DNA from: JALYXI01 sp963716685
Lineage (GTDB): Bacteria; Acidobacteriota; Terriglobia; Bryobacterales; Bryobacteraceae
Direction: 5' to 3'
Assembly: GCA_963716685.1 (NCBI GenBank)
Contig: CAVQTR010000006.1
Span: forward strand, 558,001-622,000
Length of the DNA stretch: 64,000 bases
The position numbers and the translations under genes were made by a program. Of the stretch, positions 44,018 to 52,721 are shown in pieces. Each line of letters starts with the position of its first letter. Position 1 is the first letter of the stretch. The notes beneath the pieces are model-generated. The model saw nothing but the letters and a program-made list of their open reading frames with translations. It had not been told where the DNA came from and did no database searches.

Positions 44018-45136
44018 TCAGGTTCGAGTCGGTTCGTCAGGCAAGGTACAGCACTCGCCTGGAGGAATCGCACTGCCATGCGGACAGGAACGCGGATGAC
44101 CCAGAAAGGTGCAGATCCGGTCCGTCAATTCCGGGCTCAGAATATGTTCGAACGTGCAGGCATCGTTCTCGATCACCGCATCGTCGCGCATGGAGAGAAC
44201 ATCGGTGAAAAGGCGCTCCGCCAGCCGGTGACGGCGGATGACACTGCGCGCGCGTTTCTCGCCCGCCGGCGTAAAGCGTACGTCCCAGCCGCTCACCGTA
44301 ACCAGACCCAGTTCGGACATGGTTGTTGTTAGCTTGCGATGCTGCGCTGTGGTGAAATGCGAACTTTCCAGATGCGCCGCGCGGCCATCGATCTCCCGCT
44401 CGCGAGCCATCCAGAGCTGTTCCAGCACCTCATCGAAGTTCTGGTTTTCCTCTGCGGTGAAATGCTTGGGCGACAGGATGTGGCCATGCTCGAGGATCAA
44501 CCGGCGATCGGCGCAGCGGCCCACGCTGTCGTCGTGAGTCACCATTAGAATCGTGCGTCCCTGGGCGTGCAGACCGGAAAGCAGATTCAGGACCTTGCCC
44601 TGATTCTCAGCGTCCAGATTGCCGGTCGGCTCGTCGGCCAGGATAATTTTGGGATCGTTGACCAAGGCCCGCGCGATGGCCACCCGCTGCTGCTCACCAC
44701 CGGAGAGCTGGGAGGGAAGGTGGCTGGCCCGCGTGCTGAGACCCACCTGCTCCAGAGCGCGGCGCGCGTCTTCCTTATCCGGCATGCTGTGGAAGTATTG
44801 TGCCAGCATGACATTCTCGAGAGCGGTCAGGTGCGGGATCAAATGGAACTGCTGAAAAACGAAGCCAACTGTTTCGCTGCGAAACCGGGCCAGCTGGGTG
44901 CGGCTCAGCTGAGAAGTATCGGTGCCGCCGATGGAGACAACCCCGGACGTCGCCTGATCGAGACAGCCCAGAATATTCAGGAGCGTTGTTTTGCCGGAGC
45001 CGGATGGCCCCATGATGGCGATCCATTCTCCGGATCGGGCGCTGAAGGTGATGTCGTCCAGCGCGCAAACGGATTTGCCGCCCGCGCCCACGTAGTGTTT
45101 CGAGACGTGCAGCAGCTGAAGGAAGTCCTGCATCAT
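44018..45136 (-). CDS. ABC ATPase fused to a DtxR-type metalloregulator
   Basis: 372 residues in two parts. Residues 1-235 are a LolD/MacB-type ATPase: Walker A GPSGSGKT (43-50), signature LSGGEQQ (144-150), Walker B IILADEP (164-170), switch His 201. Residues about 235-365 are a complete DtxR/MntR-like regulator: a winged helix ending in VRFTPAGEKRAR, then HRLAERLFTDVL, and the metal/dimer domain with Cys327, Glu330 and His331 (DACTFEHILS) and GHPRSCPHGSAIP. Both halves keep their key residues. The frame is continuous, so this is one polypeptide. It overlaps the FtsX permease by 4 bp. It may sense metal directly, regulate the operon, or both. Confidence 0.92.
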   Translation of the reverse strand: MMQDFLQLLHVSKHYVGAGGKSVCALDDITFSARSGEWIAIMGPSGSGKTTLLNILGCLDQATSGVVSIGGTDTSQLSRTQLARFRSETVGFVFQQFHLIPHLTALENVMLAQYFHSMPDKEDARRALEQVGLSTRASHLPSQLSGGEQQRVAIARALVNDPKIILADEPTGNLDAENQGKVLNLLSGLHAQGRTILMVTHDDSVGRCADRRLILEHGHILSPKHFTAEENQNFDEVLEQLWMAREREIDGRAAHLESSHFTTAQHRKLTTTMSELGLVTVSGWDVRFTPAGEKRARSVIRRHRLAERLFTDVLSMRDDAVIENDACTFEHILSPELTDRICTFLGHPRSCPHGSAIPPGECCTLPDEPTRT

Positions 45137-46200
45137 TCGCCTCTCAGAATGGCGGCGGGCTGAATGCGCCAGATTCGGCCGGTGGCCAGCGCTGTCGCAA
45201 GCAAAGCGACTGCGAGCGTAACGGCAACGGCCCCGGCGAGCACAGGCAGGCTGACGTGCATTTCGAATGGCGCCGCGAACACCCGCGAGCCGATCCAGCC
45301 CGCCAGCACAAGCCCTGCGCCGTAGCCGGAAAAGGACGAGAGCAGCGCCAGCACGAGGGATTCCGAGATGAACAGAATGGCGATCTTTTTCTCCGTTGCG
45401 CCGATCGCCTTCAAAATGCCCACTTCCCGGCTGCGCTCCAGAACCAGTTCACTGAAGTTGCTGCTCACCGAAATCGTCGTAATCCCCAGAACCACGCTAA
45501 GCAGCAGAAACAGCGCCAGGCGGATCTTCAGCACGACACTCGATTCCGTCTCTGCCACGGCGCGAACCAATCGCACATCCGTGCCCGGCAAAGCAGCCTG
45601 CAGCTGACGTTGTACCAAACGAACCCGTTCTCCCGGAGCCCGCACCTGAACCACGTTGGCCACCCCAGACGCGCCGGAGACCGATTCCACCATGGCGAAC
45701 GGAAGAATAAATTCGTTGTCTTCTGAACCGCCGGTGGTGACAATGCCGGCGATCCGGCACGGAGCTCCTGCGATGTCAGCCCGCTCGCCCGTCTGGAGGT
45801 GAAAACGCTGAGCAGCCGTGACACCGGCAAGACAACCGGTTCTTGCGCCTTCTACTTGCCAGTACTGCGTTAGCGGCCGGGCGGCTGCCAGATCCACTCC
45901 GGCAAGAATCACGGATTCTCCCTTCAGGGTTCCCCGCGCAAACAGATACGGCGCGGCAACGGCTCCGAGTTTACGCGCTTCATCCACCGCGCGCAACGGA
46001 ATGGTGACCGCGGAACCTGTGGGAGCAATGACCAGATTGGCTCCGTAGAGCGAGAATTCCGCGCTGATTCTGCGTTGGATGTTCGAGTAAAGGCTGAACA
46101 GGGTAGTGGCGAGCGCAGCTGCTACCGTGAGCGCGGACAAAGCCAGCAGCAAACGGCGGAGCCGCAGGCGCACCGCACCAAACACAAAAGTCCAGAACAT
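45133..46200 (-). CDS. FtsX-like ABC permease, second copy
   Basis: 355 residues from ATG 46200. One N-terminal helix (LALSALTVAAALATTLFSLY), a periplasmic domain of about 190 residues, then three C-terminal helices with the FtsX coupling segment SREVGILKAIGATEKKIAILF. It has the MacB/LolC topology and needs the adjacent ATPase. A longer frame to 46395 would run into the upstream permease gene. It starts 10 bp after that permease and its stop overlaps the ATPase-DtxR gene by 4 bp. In Campylobacter the equivalent pair is Cj1661-Cj1662. Confidence 0.9.
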   Translation of the reverse strand: MFWTFVFGAVRLRLRRLLLALSALTVAAALATTLFSLYSNIQRRISAEFSLYGANLVIAPTGSAVTIPLRAVDEARKLGAVAAPYLFARGTLKGESVILAGVDLAAARPLTQYWQVEGARTGCLAGVTAAQRFHLQTGERADIAGAPCRIAGIVTTGGSEDNEFILPFAMVESVSGASGVANVVQVRAPGERVRLVQRQLQAALPGTDVRLVRAVAETESSVVLKIRLALFLLLSVVLGITTISVSSNFSELVLERSREVGILKAIGATEKKIAILFISESLVLALLSSFSGYGAGLVLAGWIGSRVFAAPFEMHVSLPVLAGAVAVTLAVALLATALATGRIWRIQPAAILRGE

Positions 46201-46210
46201 CAGTCGCTGC

Positions 46211-47470
46211 TCACGTCCGTTCCCGCAGTGCGGTGGCGGGCGGCAGCGTGAGAGATCGACGCAGGGGAGGAAAGGCCCCGGCCAGGGCGACGAACATCGC
46301 GAGACTGATTGCGAGCGGCGGCAGAATGGACGGGATTGCGATTCCGGAACTAAAAACGGACCGGCCCACCCAATGAGCCATTTGCATCCCGGCAAGAACC
46401 CCGATCACTCCGCCGGCCAGACCTTCCAGCGCCACTTCGGCTCCGAACAGGGAAGCAATAATGCGATCGCTTGCGCCGGTAGCCTGCATAATGGCAATTT
46501 CGCCGCGGCGTTCCAGCATGGTGGTGGCCATGACACTCCAGACCGTGAGGGCCGAAGCTGCCAGGGCGGAAACCGCGATCAGCAACATCAGGAAACTGAT
46601 CTTGGAAAGGACGCGCCCTTCACTGTCGGCCACCCGGCGGATGGGTCTCGCAACCGTCATCGGCAGTGCCCGCTGAATCTGTCTGGCAATGGTGGTCACG
46701 TAGTTGGTGCAGTCCCAACGCTCCAGTTCTTTTGGGGACATCCCGGCGGGATCCCTGCGCGCGAAGTCATCCTCCGGCTTCGTCAGGGCGGCCACCTGGA
46801 TCGCGTCCACCTCGCCGCTGTGTCCGGTCAGGCGCTGCATATCAGCCAGGCGAATCAGCATGGTGTCGTCCTCTTCGCCTCCCGTGTGAACGATACCCGA
46901 CACTTCGAACGGCTCACCAAACAGCGCGACACGGGAACCCGGGCGGAGGTGGAGCCTGCCGGCAAGAGCGGCGCCGGCAATACAGGTGCTCGGGCCGCCT
47001 TCCTTAGGCCACGAGCCGTCTAATTTCCACGACGGATTGACTGCCGGAGTGCCGGAACGGAACGCGCGGCCGTCCGAAGTCCGGTAGGAATGGTAAAACC
47101 AGATCCCGCGAACGGGTACGTCCAGATCTCCCACGCGCGTGGAAGCCGAAAGCGAAGGCGCGATACCGGTGACATTCAACTGCCAGAAAATGGATTTGAT
47201 TTTGGGGATCTGGGCTTCCGGAATGTAATTGTCGGAGCCGACCGGGACGGCGCTAACGCCAGCTGTTTCCACAGCCGATGAGCGCGCAAGTGGCGTGACC
47301 AGGATATTCGCCCCAAGGCTGCTGAGTTCTACGTTCATCCTGTCGCCAATGTCGAGTTCGACGCCCAGGACCGCGGTCGCGACCGCCGTACCCAAAGCCA
47401 CCGCCACTACAGTAAGAATCTTGCGCCGCGGGGAACGCCGCATCGACTCAGCGACAAAACGCAGGAACAT
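46211..47470 (-). CDS. FtsX-like ABC permease, first copy
   Basis: 419 residues. An N-terminal helix (ILTVVAVALGTAVATAVLG), a large periplasmic domain with two Cys (SWPKEGGPSTCIAG; ERWDCTNYV), and three C-terminal helices containing RRGEIAIMQATGASDRIIASLF. It probably forms a heterodimer with the next permease, powered by the ATPase fusion. It begins 6 bp after the FTR1-DUF2318 gene. Whether the complex moves iron, a lipid or a reductant is unsettled in the better known relatives. Confidence 0.9.
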   Translation of the reverse strand: MFLRFVAESMRRSPRRKILTVVAVALGTAVATAVLGVELDIGDRMNVELSSLGANILVTPLARSSAVETAGVSAVPVGSDNYIPEAQIPKIKSIFWQLNVTGIAPSLSASTRVGDLDVPVRGIWFYHSYRTSDGRAFRSGTPAVNPSWKLDGSWPKEGGPSTCIAGAALAGRLHLRPGSRVALFGEPFEVSGIVHTGGEEDDTMLIRLADMQRLTGHSGEVDAIQVAALTKPEDDFARRDPAGMSPKELERWDCTNYVTTIARQIQRALPMTVARPIRRVADSEGRVLSKISFLMLLIAVSALAASALTVWSVMATTMLERRGEIAIMQATGASDRIIASLFGAEVALEGLAGGVIGVLAGMQMAHWVGRSVFSSGIAIPSILPPLAISLAMFVALAGAFPPLRRSLTLPPATALRERT

Positions 47471-47476
47471 GGGAGG

Positions 47477-48736
47477 TCAGTTCGCCGTACGAAACAGGCG
47501 CGCTCCCTTAAAAATACCGGCAGCCGGGATCACCAGCTGTCCGCTCTCCACGGTCGAAGGAATCGGAACGGGATTACAGCCGCCGCGCTGGCCAATCGAC
47601 GGAATAAAAATCGCCGACGCACAATTGCGGCATACCACGTTAGGACCCTTTTGGTAATACCCTTTGCTCCCACAGATTTCACACGCGTCGAACGCCGTGG
47701 CCAAGCTGTTATCCGGCCGCTTGATGACAATGATGCGTACCGTAACGCCGTCGGACGAGGCAGAAAACCGATGCAGGTTGCCGTCGTTGACAGCCGCTAC
47801 CGGAATCCGCGCAAAATCGCCCGAGATGGCCAATGGCTCCGCCGTCGACAAATCGGTTGAAGACTTGGCATAGATGAATTCGGCGGTGATCATCAGCATG
47901 AAGATGCCGGATGCGGCGCAGGAGGCAATCATCCAGAGCCGTTCCCGCCCGGCCGACCAGCGCGCTTTGCGCAGAGCGGCGCCTTCCAGGCCCTGTGTCG
48001 CCGTAACGCGGCGGCTGCGCCATTCCATCAAAAGCATCGCCGCGGCGAGGGCCAGAATCGCCGTGATGAAGAAGACTTCGTTACGGACAATGGGTCCGAT
48101 CAGCGCCATCTCGCCAGGGCTGTTGGGCAGGATTCCGCCCTCGGAAAGTTCATGCAAACCGGTCAGGACAAGTTGGAAGACCACGACCATCAGAATTGCG
48201 GTCGTAATTTTGAAGAAGCTGCGAATGTTGACCCTTATCGTGCCGCGTACAAAACTGACGCCAAACAAAATCGCCAGTGCCAGTCCCAGTCCGGTGCCCG
48301 CAATCTCCAGAATGCCGGAGGTGCTCAGGCTGACGGCGGAAAGCAGGAGAACGGTCTCTACCCCTTCACGAAAGATCATCAGGAATACAAACGTAAAAAC
48401 GCCCCAGCGCGACGCCTCCGAGGTGGAACCCTTCTGTAGCTGGGTTTCGATTTCCCCTTTCATGCCTTTCGCGTGGCGATTCATCCAGATCACCATGCTG
48501 AACACGAACGCTCCGCTCGCCAACAGCGTCCAGCCCTCGTAGGCTTCTTCGGTGACATGGAGTTTGGTAAAAATCCAGGCGAAAACGAAGCTCGCCACCA
48601 CGGCTGCGGAAAGAGCGCGGTAGACGGACGGAAGCAGTTCCTGGCGTCCTGTTTTCTTCAGATACGCGATGGCGATGGCGATCACCAGGGCCGCTTCGAC
48701 ACCCTCACGCAGGGTGACTATAAAAGTTTCCAGCAT
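47477..48736 (-). CDS. FTR1-family iron permease fused to DUF2318
   Basis: 419 residues from ATG 48736. Residues 1-285 are a seven-helix FTR1/EfeU-type permease with both iron-binding REGxE motifs (10-14 LREGVE; 123-127 FREGVE). After a final helix (about 270-290), residues 295-400 are a DUF2318 domain with Cys pairs C352/C355 and C369/C372 and C387 (FDACEICGSKGYY, VCRNCASAI). Permease and DUF2318 protein are separate genes in Campylobacter (Cj1658, Cj1660). It should import Fe(II)/Fe(III), the DUF2318 part perhaps binding metal or handling electrons. It heads the long operon. Confidence 0.92.
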   Translation of the reverse strand: MLETFIVTLREGVEAALVIAIAIAYLKKTGRQELLPSVYRALSAAVVASFVFAWIFTKLHVTEEAYEGWTLLASGAFVFSMVIWMNRHAKGMKGEIETQLQKGSTSEASRWGVFTFVFLMIFREGVETVLLLSAVSLSTSGILEIAGTGLGLALAILFGVSFVRGTIRVNIRSFFKITTAILMVVVFQLVLTGLHELSEGGILPNSPGEMALIGPIVRNEVFFITAILALAAAMLLMEWRSRRVTATQGLEGAALRKARWSAGRERLWMIASCAASGIFMLMITAEFIYAKSSTDLSTAEPLAISGDFARIPVAAVNDGNLHRFSASSDGVTVRIIVIKRPDNSLATAFDACEICGSKGYYQKGPNVVCRNCASAIFIPSIGQRGGCNPVPIPSTVESGQLVIPAAGIFKGARLFRTAN

Positions 48737-48747
48737 AGCAACTGATT

Positions 48748-48762
48748 TGCAATTGCAGTATA
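48748..48762 (-). promoter_or_regulatory. Promoter and candidate operator of the iron operon
   Basis: On the minus strand TATACT (48762-48757) is a good -10 box about 20 bp before the FTR1 start. Directly downstream is the perfect 10-bp palindrome TGCAATTGCA (48757-48748). A second weak dyad (CAGT and ACTG) spans the -10. A metal-responsive repressor binding here would block transcription, and the DtxR half of the fused ATPase is the obvious candidate. No clear -35 box is seen. Confidence 0.45.
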
Positions 48763-48799
48763 CCAGACTGAAATGGTCGTAGTTCGGCTGGGAACAAAA

Positions 48800-48828
48800 A
48801 AGGGGAGCGGGCAATGCCCGCTCCCCTT
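48800..48828 (-). terminator. Strong rho-independent terminator after the NHL gene
   Basis: A perfect 13-bp GC-rich stem (48800-48812 with 48816-48828) has a 3-nt loop. Read on the minus strand a run of T follows the stem. It ends the NHL-protein transcript 20 bp after its stop and insulates the iron operon promoter downstream. Confidence 0.93.
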
Positions 48829-48847
48829 ACGTTTCAAGCCCAAATAC

Positions 48848-51295
48848 TTACTTGGTAGCGTTGACTGGTGTCAGCTTGCGGACGAGTCCGATTCTGTCAC
48901 TGAAGTAAACGTTACCCTGCATGTCGACCGTGATGGCAGTCGGGCTCAGGATCTGCTGGAACGCTCCATTGGCGGGGCCCGTCTCGACGAGGCTGGCCGG
49001 TCCCGTAGAACTGTTACCGGCAATGCGAATTAAGTTGCCGTTCGTGTCGATTTTGTCGATATAGCCCGAAGCCGTATTGGCGATGTAGACATTGCCGACC
49101 GCATCCACGGCGACACCCTGCGGCGCGTTGAGATATGCGCCGTAGGACAAACCGACTACGGTAGCCGTGGTCGTGGTGATCGTGCCTGTCGTCGCATTCG
49201 GAACAATACCGGAATCACCGGTGCTGTACGTGGTTCCGGCGAGAGTGGTGATGATGCCCGTAGTAGCGGTGATTTTGCGGATTTCGTTGTTGCCCGTATC
49301 GGCTACAAAGATGTTCCCCGCTTCGTCCACCGTGATTCCCCTCGGTCCATTGAGAAGAGCCTGAATAGCGGGCGTGCCGTCTCCATCGTTACCGGCGGGA
49401 CCGGAGACAAGCGTCGTGCCAACGCCCGTAACAACCGGGGGCTGCACCACGCCGTTGATCGAGGCGGGGGTGGTAAGCGTGTTGCCGAGGAATGAAGGCT
49501 GTCCGGCAATGATACTAACAGTGTTGGTCGCGTAGTTCAGCTTCTGAACGGAGTTACCTTCCGTGAAGTAGACATTGAACAGATTGTCCACCGCGACGCA
49601 TTTCGGCGCGTTCAGGACAGCGACCGCGTACGGTGTGCCTACGCCGATCGAAGGTCCGACGATCGTGCTGATCACGCCGGCGGCAATCTTACGAATCCGA
49701 TTGTCAGAAGTATCGGCGATGTAAACGGAGCCGGCGGAATCGACCGCAACGCAGCCGGGCGAGTTCACGCGCGAACCGCCTGCTGCAAGGCCACCATCAC
49801 CCGAGGTGGTGGAGAAAGCAACGGTCGCAGTGGGAGCCGTGTAGGACGCCGCGACACCGGTTCCTGCGACGGTGGTGATGATGCCGTTCGAGACCTCCCG
49901 AACCCTCTGGTTGGCCGCGTCGCTGATATAGATGTTGCCGGATCCGTCGACCGCCACACCGGTGGCAGCGCCGTTCAGCAAAGCCGAAGTTGCCGGGCCG
50001 TTGTCACCCGCGAAGGGCAGGCGGCCTATGATTGGATTCAGGACAAGGTAGGTGGGATCGATGGCCTTGACCTGCAGGCCGTCCGCAATTACCAGATTGC
50101 CGCTGTTATCGAAAGTGATCTGACGGGGTGAGGTGAAACCGGCGGTCAAAACGCCATTTCCGTTTGTGTTCCCCGGCCCGTAGGAACTGATCACGCCGCT
50201 GGTGTTGATCTTGCGCACGCGGAGGTTCCCGTTGTCGGAGACAAACAAATTGCCGTTGGCATCGAAAGCAAGATAGTACGGCGTCTTCAAAGTCGCGACT
50301 GTGGCCAGGTTTCCATCGCCGAGAACGGCGTTGGTCGCACCGCCGGCGTAATTCCCGGTTGTCAGCGTCGCGGCGCCCGTACCTGCGAAGGTAGAGATGA
50401 TCCCGGTGCTGGTGTTTACCACGCGAACTCGGTTGTTACCCGTGTCGGTGAAGTAGATGTTGCCATCCGGTCCGACTTTCACGTCCCACGGAGCGTTGAC
50501 GATCGCTTCGGTTGCGGGGCATCCGTCACCCACATTCACAATCGAAAGATTGATCAGGCTGGTGGACGCGCCGGGGCAGGTGAAAGGAAGCGCGAAATTC
50601 TGAGTACCGCTGGTTGCCAGCGTGGGAGCAGTGGCCGCTCCGGTTCCGGCGATCGTGTGAATGATGCCGGCCGTATCCACCTTGCGGATGCGGTTGTTCG
50701 TGGTGTCAGCGATGTATACGTTGCCAGCCGCATCCACGGCAACGCCGTGAGGGGAGTAGAGCGCACGGAAGGCACCGTTTGAAAGATTGACGCCTGTGGC
50801 AGTCGTGCCCGCCGCCGGGTAATTGTCTCCGGCGTAGCCCTGCACGTGATTGGTGTTGCCTGCTACGAAAACATAACCGCCTGCGCTGAAGGGAACCGTC
50901 GCCGAGGCGACCACTCCGGCCGGGTTGCAGTTCGGGCCGCATTTGATCACCGCATGCCAGCCAGTCACAGCCATGTACACATTACCCGCCGCATCGGTTG
51001 TCAGACCAAAGATAGAAGTGCCGAGGGATATGAAGTTGGAGATGGTTCCGGTACCGGCCGCAATCTTACGAACATTGCCACGGACCGAATCGGAAACGTA
51101 CGTGTTGCCAGCTGCATCGACGGTAACGCCATCCGCTTCCAGAAACAAAGCAGCGTTGGCCGGGCCGCCATTGCCCTGGCCCGAGGGAACGGACCCCGCG
51201 ACCGACGACACGTTATAGAGAGTAGCGTTGTATTGCGCCGAAAGGCCAACAGTCAACACTAGTGGGAGTAAAGCCTTTGTAATAGCCTGCTTCAT
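48848..51295 (-). CDS. Large secreted NHL-repeat beta-propeller protein
   Basis: 815 residues from ATG 51295 with a signal peptide (MKQAITKALLPLVLTVGLSAQ). The rest is tandem NHL repeats with the recurring pattern G-V-x-V-D-A-x-G-N-x-Y-V-A-D-T-x-N-N-R-I-R-K-I, for example GVAVDAAGNVYIADTTNNRI, GPDGNIYFTDTGNNRVRVV and GITVDEAGNIFVADTGNNEI. Stretches of Thr/Gly/Ala-rich linker separate the blades. Such proteins are very common in Acidobacteria; their ligands are unknown. It has no membrane anchor and its own terminator. Confidence 0.9.
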   Translation of the reverse strand: MKQAITKALLPLVLTVGLSAQYNATLYNVSSVAGSVPSGQGNGGPANAALFLEADGVTVDAAGNTYVSDSVRGNVRKIAAGTGTISNFISLGTSIFGLTTDAAGNVYMAVTGWHAVIKCGPNCNPAGVVASATVPFSAGGYVFVAGNTNHVQGYAGDNYPAAGTTATGVNLSNGAFRALYSPHGVAVDAAGNVYIADTTNNRIRKVDTAGIIHTIAGTGAATAPTLATSGTQNFALPFTCPGASTSLINLSIVNVGDGCPATEAIVNAPWDVKVGPDGNIYFTDTGNNRVRVVNTSTGIISTFAGTGAATLTTGNYAGGATNAVLGDGNLATVATLKTPYYLAFDANGNLFVSDNGNLRVRKINTSGVISSYGPGNTNGNGVLTAGFTSPRQITFDNSGNLVIADGLQVKAIDPTYLVLNPIIGRLPFAGDNGPATSALLNGAATGVAVDGSGNIYISDAANQRVREVSNGIITTVAGTGVAASYTAPTATVAFSTTSGDGGLAAGGSRVNSPGCVAVDSAGSVYIADTSDNRIRKIAAGVISTIVGPSIGVGTPYAVAVLNAPKCVAVDNLFNVYFTEGNSVQKLNYATNTVSIIAGQPSFLGNTLTTPASINGVVQPPVVTGVGTTLVSGPAGNDGDGTPAIQALLNGPRGITVDEAGNIFVADTGNNEIRKITATTGIITTLAGTTYSTGDSGIVPNATTGTITTTTATVVGLSYGAYLNAPQGVAVDAVGNVYIANTASGYIDKIDTNGNLIRIAGNSSTGPASLVETGPANGAFQQILSPTAITVDMQGNVYFSDRIGLVRKLTPVNATK

Positions 51296-51385
51296 ACTTT
51301 GATCGCAAAAGATCCTTTCAAGAAATTGCAAGCGCAAGTTTACCTTCGAACAATCGGCGGCGGAAAAGTTTACGGTAAACGCAGG

Positions 51386-52219
51386 TTACGGCAGCGAATC
51401 CGAGTGCGAGCCGCCAACGTGGGAAACGAAACCGGAGTGTCCGTTTTCCAGGAGGCCAGTGATGCGCCGGGCAATTTCCCCGCCGCCGTGAGTGGTGGAA
51501 GAGTGTGGATGCTCGAAGGAAGCGGACCAAAGGTGATACCCCGTGGCCGCGTCAGTTAGTTGCACGCAAACAACGTGGCCGCCCTCGCTGGCGCGGACCC
51601 GCCCTTCCACCAGCAGATCGGCCCGAAGGGCCTTGCCGATGGTCTGAACGTCGTCGCCGACGGCTTGGTAGCGAGAAGATGACAGGCGCGAAACCACCAA
51701 AAATTTGCCGGTTTCCACGATGTGGTGAATCAGTTCGTCCGTCAGCTCGGCCGCCAGCAGCGCACAGGCACCGTCCTGGCCCAGACCGGCAAACGGAAGT
51801 ACTGCTAAGGAAAGACTTTTGCGGCGCGGAACCGCGGGCAGGTCCAGCCCGCCGCCGCGAGAAAACTGCGGTACATAAGTGCCCACCGGAAGCAGGATAC
51901 GGACCGGATCCTGCCGTCCTTCGTTCTCATAATAGTGCTCCAGCTTCTGGCGCAGGCGTCGGGCCTGAACGCGAACGATCGGATCGACGCTCGGATCGAA
52001 GGTTTGGTCGCGCTGGAACACGGAGCGGCCCAGCCAGTATTCCTTCAACTGCGAGAAATGTCCATCCAGTGCCTGTTCGACGCAGCACCGGAGGAACCGG
52101 CAAAGGTATTCCGCGCGGCCGAATTCCCGGGATCGCAGGATTACCTCCATTGCTTCGCGAACAGCTTCGCTGGAGGGAAGGGATTCCACTGCGCTTACAT
52201 AAGAAGGAGCGGCTGTCAA
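51386..52219 (-). CDS. Regulator-like protein with TolB/FlgO-type domain
   Basis: 277 residues. The N-terminal part (about 10-115) carries SVFQRDQTFDPSVDPIVRVQ and RRLRQKLEHYYENEG, a module seen before TolB-like domains in acidobacterial and rhizobial adenylate-cyclase-like regulators. Residues 130-245 match the TolB N-terminal/FlgO-like domain (LSLAVLPFAGLG, LTDELIHHIVETGKFLVVSR, DLLVEGRVR, YHLWSASFEHP). There is no TPR or catalytic domain, so it is shorter than most relatives. The start is TTG 52219 or GTG 52189; neither has a clear ribosome-binding site. Confidence 0.7.
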   Translation of the reverse strand: MTAAPSYVSAVESLPSSEAVREAMEVILRSREFGRAEYLCRFLRCCVEQALDGHFSQLKEYWLGRSVFQRDQTFDPSVDPIVRVQARRLRQKLEHYYENEGRQDPVRILLPVGTYVPQFSRGGGLDLPAVPRRKSLSLAVLPFAGLGQDGACALLAAELTDELIHHIVETGKFLVVSRLSSSRYQAVGDDVQTIGKALRADLLVEGRVRASEGGHVVCVQLTDAATGYHLWSASFEHPHSSTTHGGGEIARRITGLLENGHSGFVSHVGGSHSDSLP

Positions 52220-52316
52220 GAAGGATTTACCGTAAACAAAATTACCGAGACCAGTTTTACTACAACAACATCTACGGAGGCAATGGGTTTAGAGCGATTC
52301 AATTGAAAAAGTACTG

Positions 52317-52676
52317 TTACTGTGGCCTGAACAGCGATGCTCCCGCCCAGCAGGCGCCGAAGCCCGCGCCGACGCTCAGCAGTACGTTCAGCAGCCCCAA
52401 AAGCGGCATTCCGCCACGGACGGCGTTCACGGTCTCCCACTCAAAAGCTGAGAACGTGGTAAACCCTCCGAGAAAACCAGACACCAGCAGCGGACGGAGC
52501 GCCGAGGCGGCTGGCAGCCTGCTCAGCGCACAGCCGATCAGAAAGGAACCGGTGAGATTCACAAGGAAAGTTCCAAGGGGGAAGTTGCCGGAGTAGAGGG
52601 TGACCGATATCAGGCCGATGTAGTACCGCAGGAGCGAGCCGGCGGCCCCGCCCGCCAGAACGTAGAGGTAGCGCAT
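52317..52676 (-). CDS. crcB: Fluoride channel Fluc/CrcB
   Basis: 119 residues with four transmembrane helices. Hallmarks are AGGAAGSLLRYYIG, GTFLVNLTGSFLIG (pore Asn) and SGFLGGFTTFSAFEWE (Na-binding loop and TTFS). It exports fluoride as a dual-topology dimer. It is divergent from the PPIase gene across 45 bp, too short for a fluoride riboswitch, and none is recognisable. Confidence 0.94.
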   Translation of the reverse strand: MRYLYVLAGGAAGSLLRYYIGLISVTLYSGNFPLGTFLVNLTGSFLIGCALSRLPAASALRPLLVSGFLGGFTTFSAFEWETVNAVRGGMPLLGLLNVLLSVGAGFGACWAGASLFRPQ

Positions 52677-52721
52677 AATCCGGAAACCTCATCATAGTCG
52701 GCGGACGTATAATGTCGATAT

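Noticed and set aside
43037..44332. Plus-strand open frame of 431 codons opposite trxB and the ATPase fusion
   Set aside because: trxB has all its motifs on the minus strand and the plus frame shows no recognisable fold.
52677..52721. Fluoride riboswitch before crcB
   Set aside because: Only 45 bp separate crcB from the divergent PPIase gene and the conserved fluoride-aptamer pattern is not visible.
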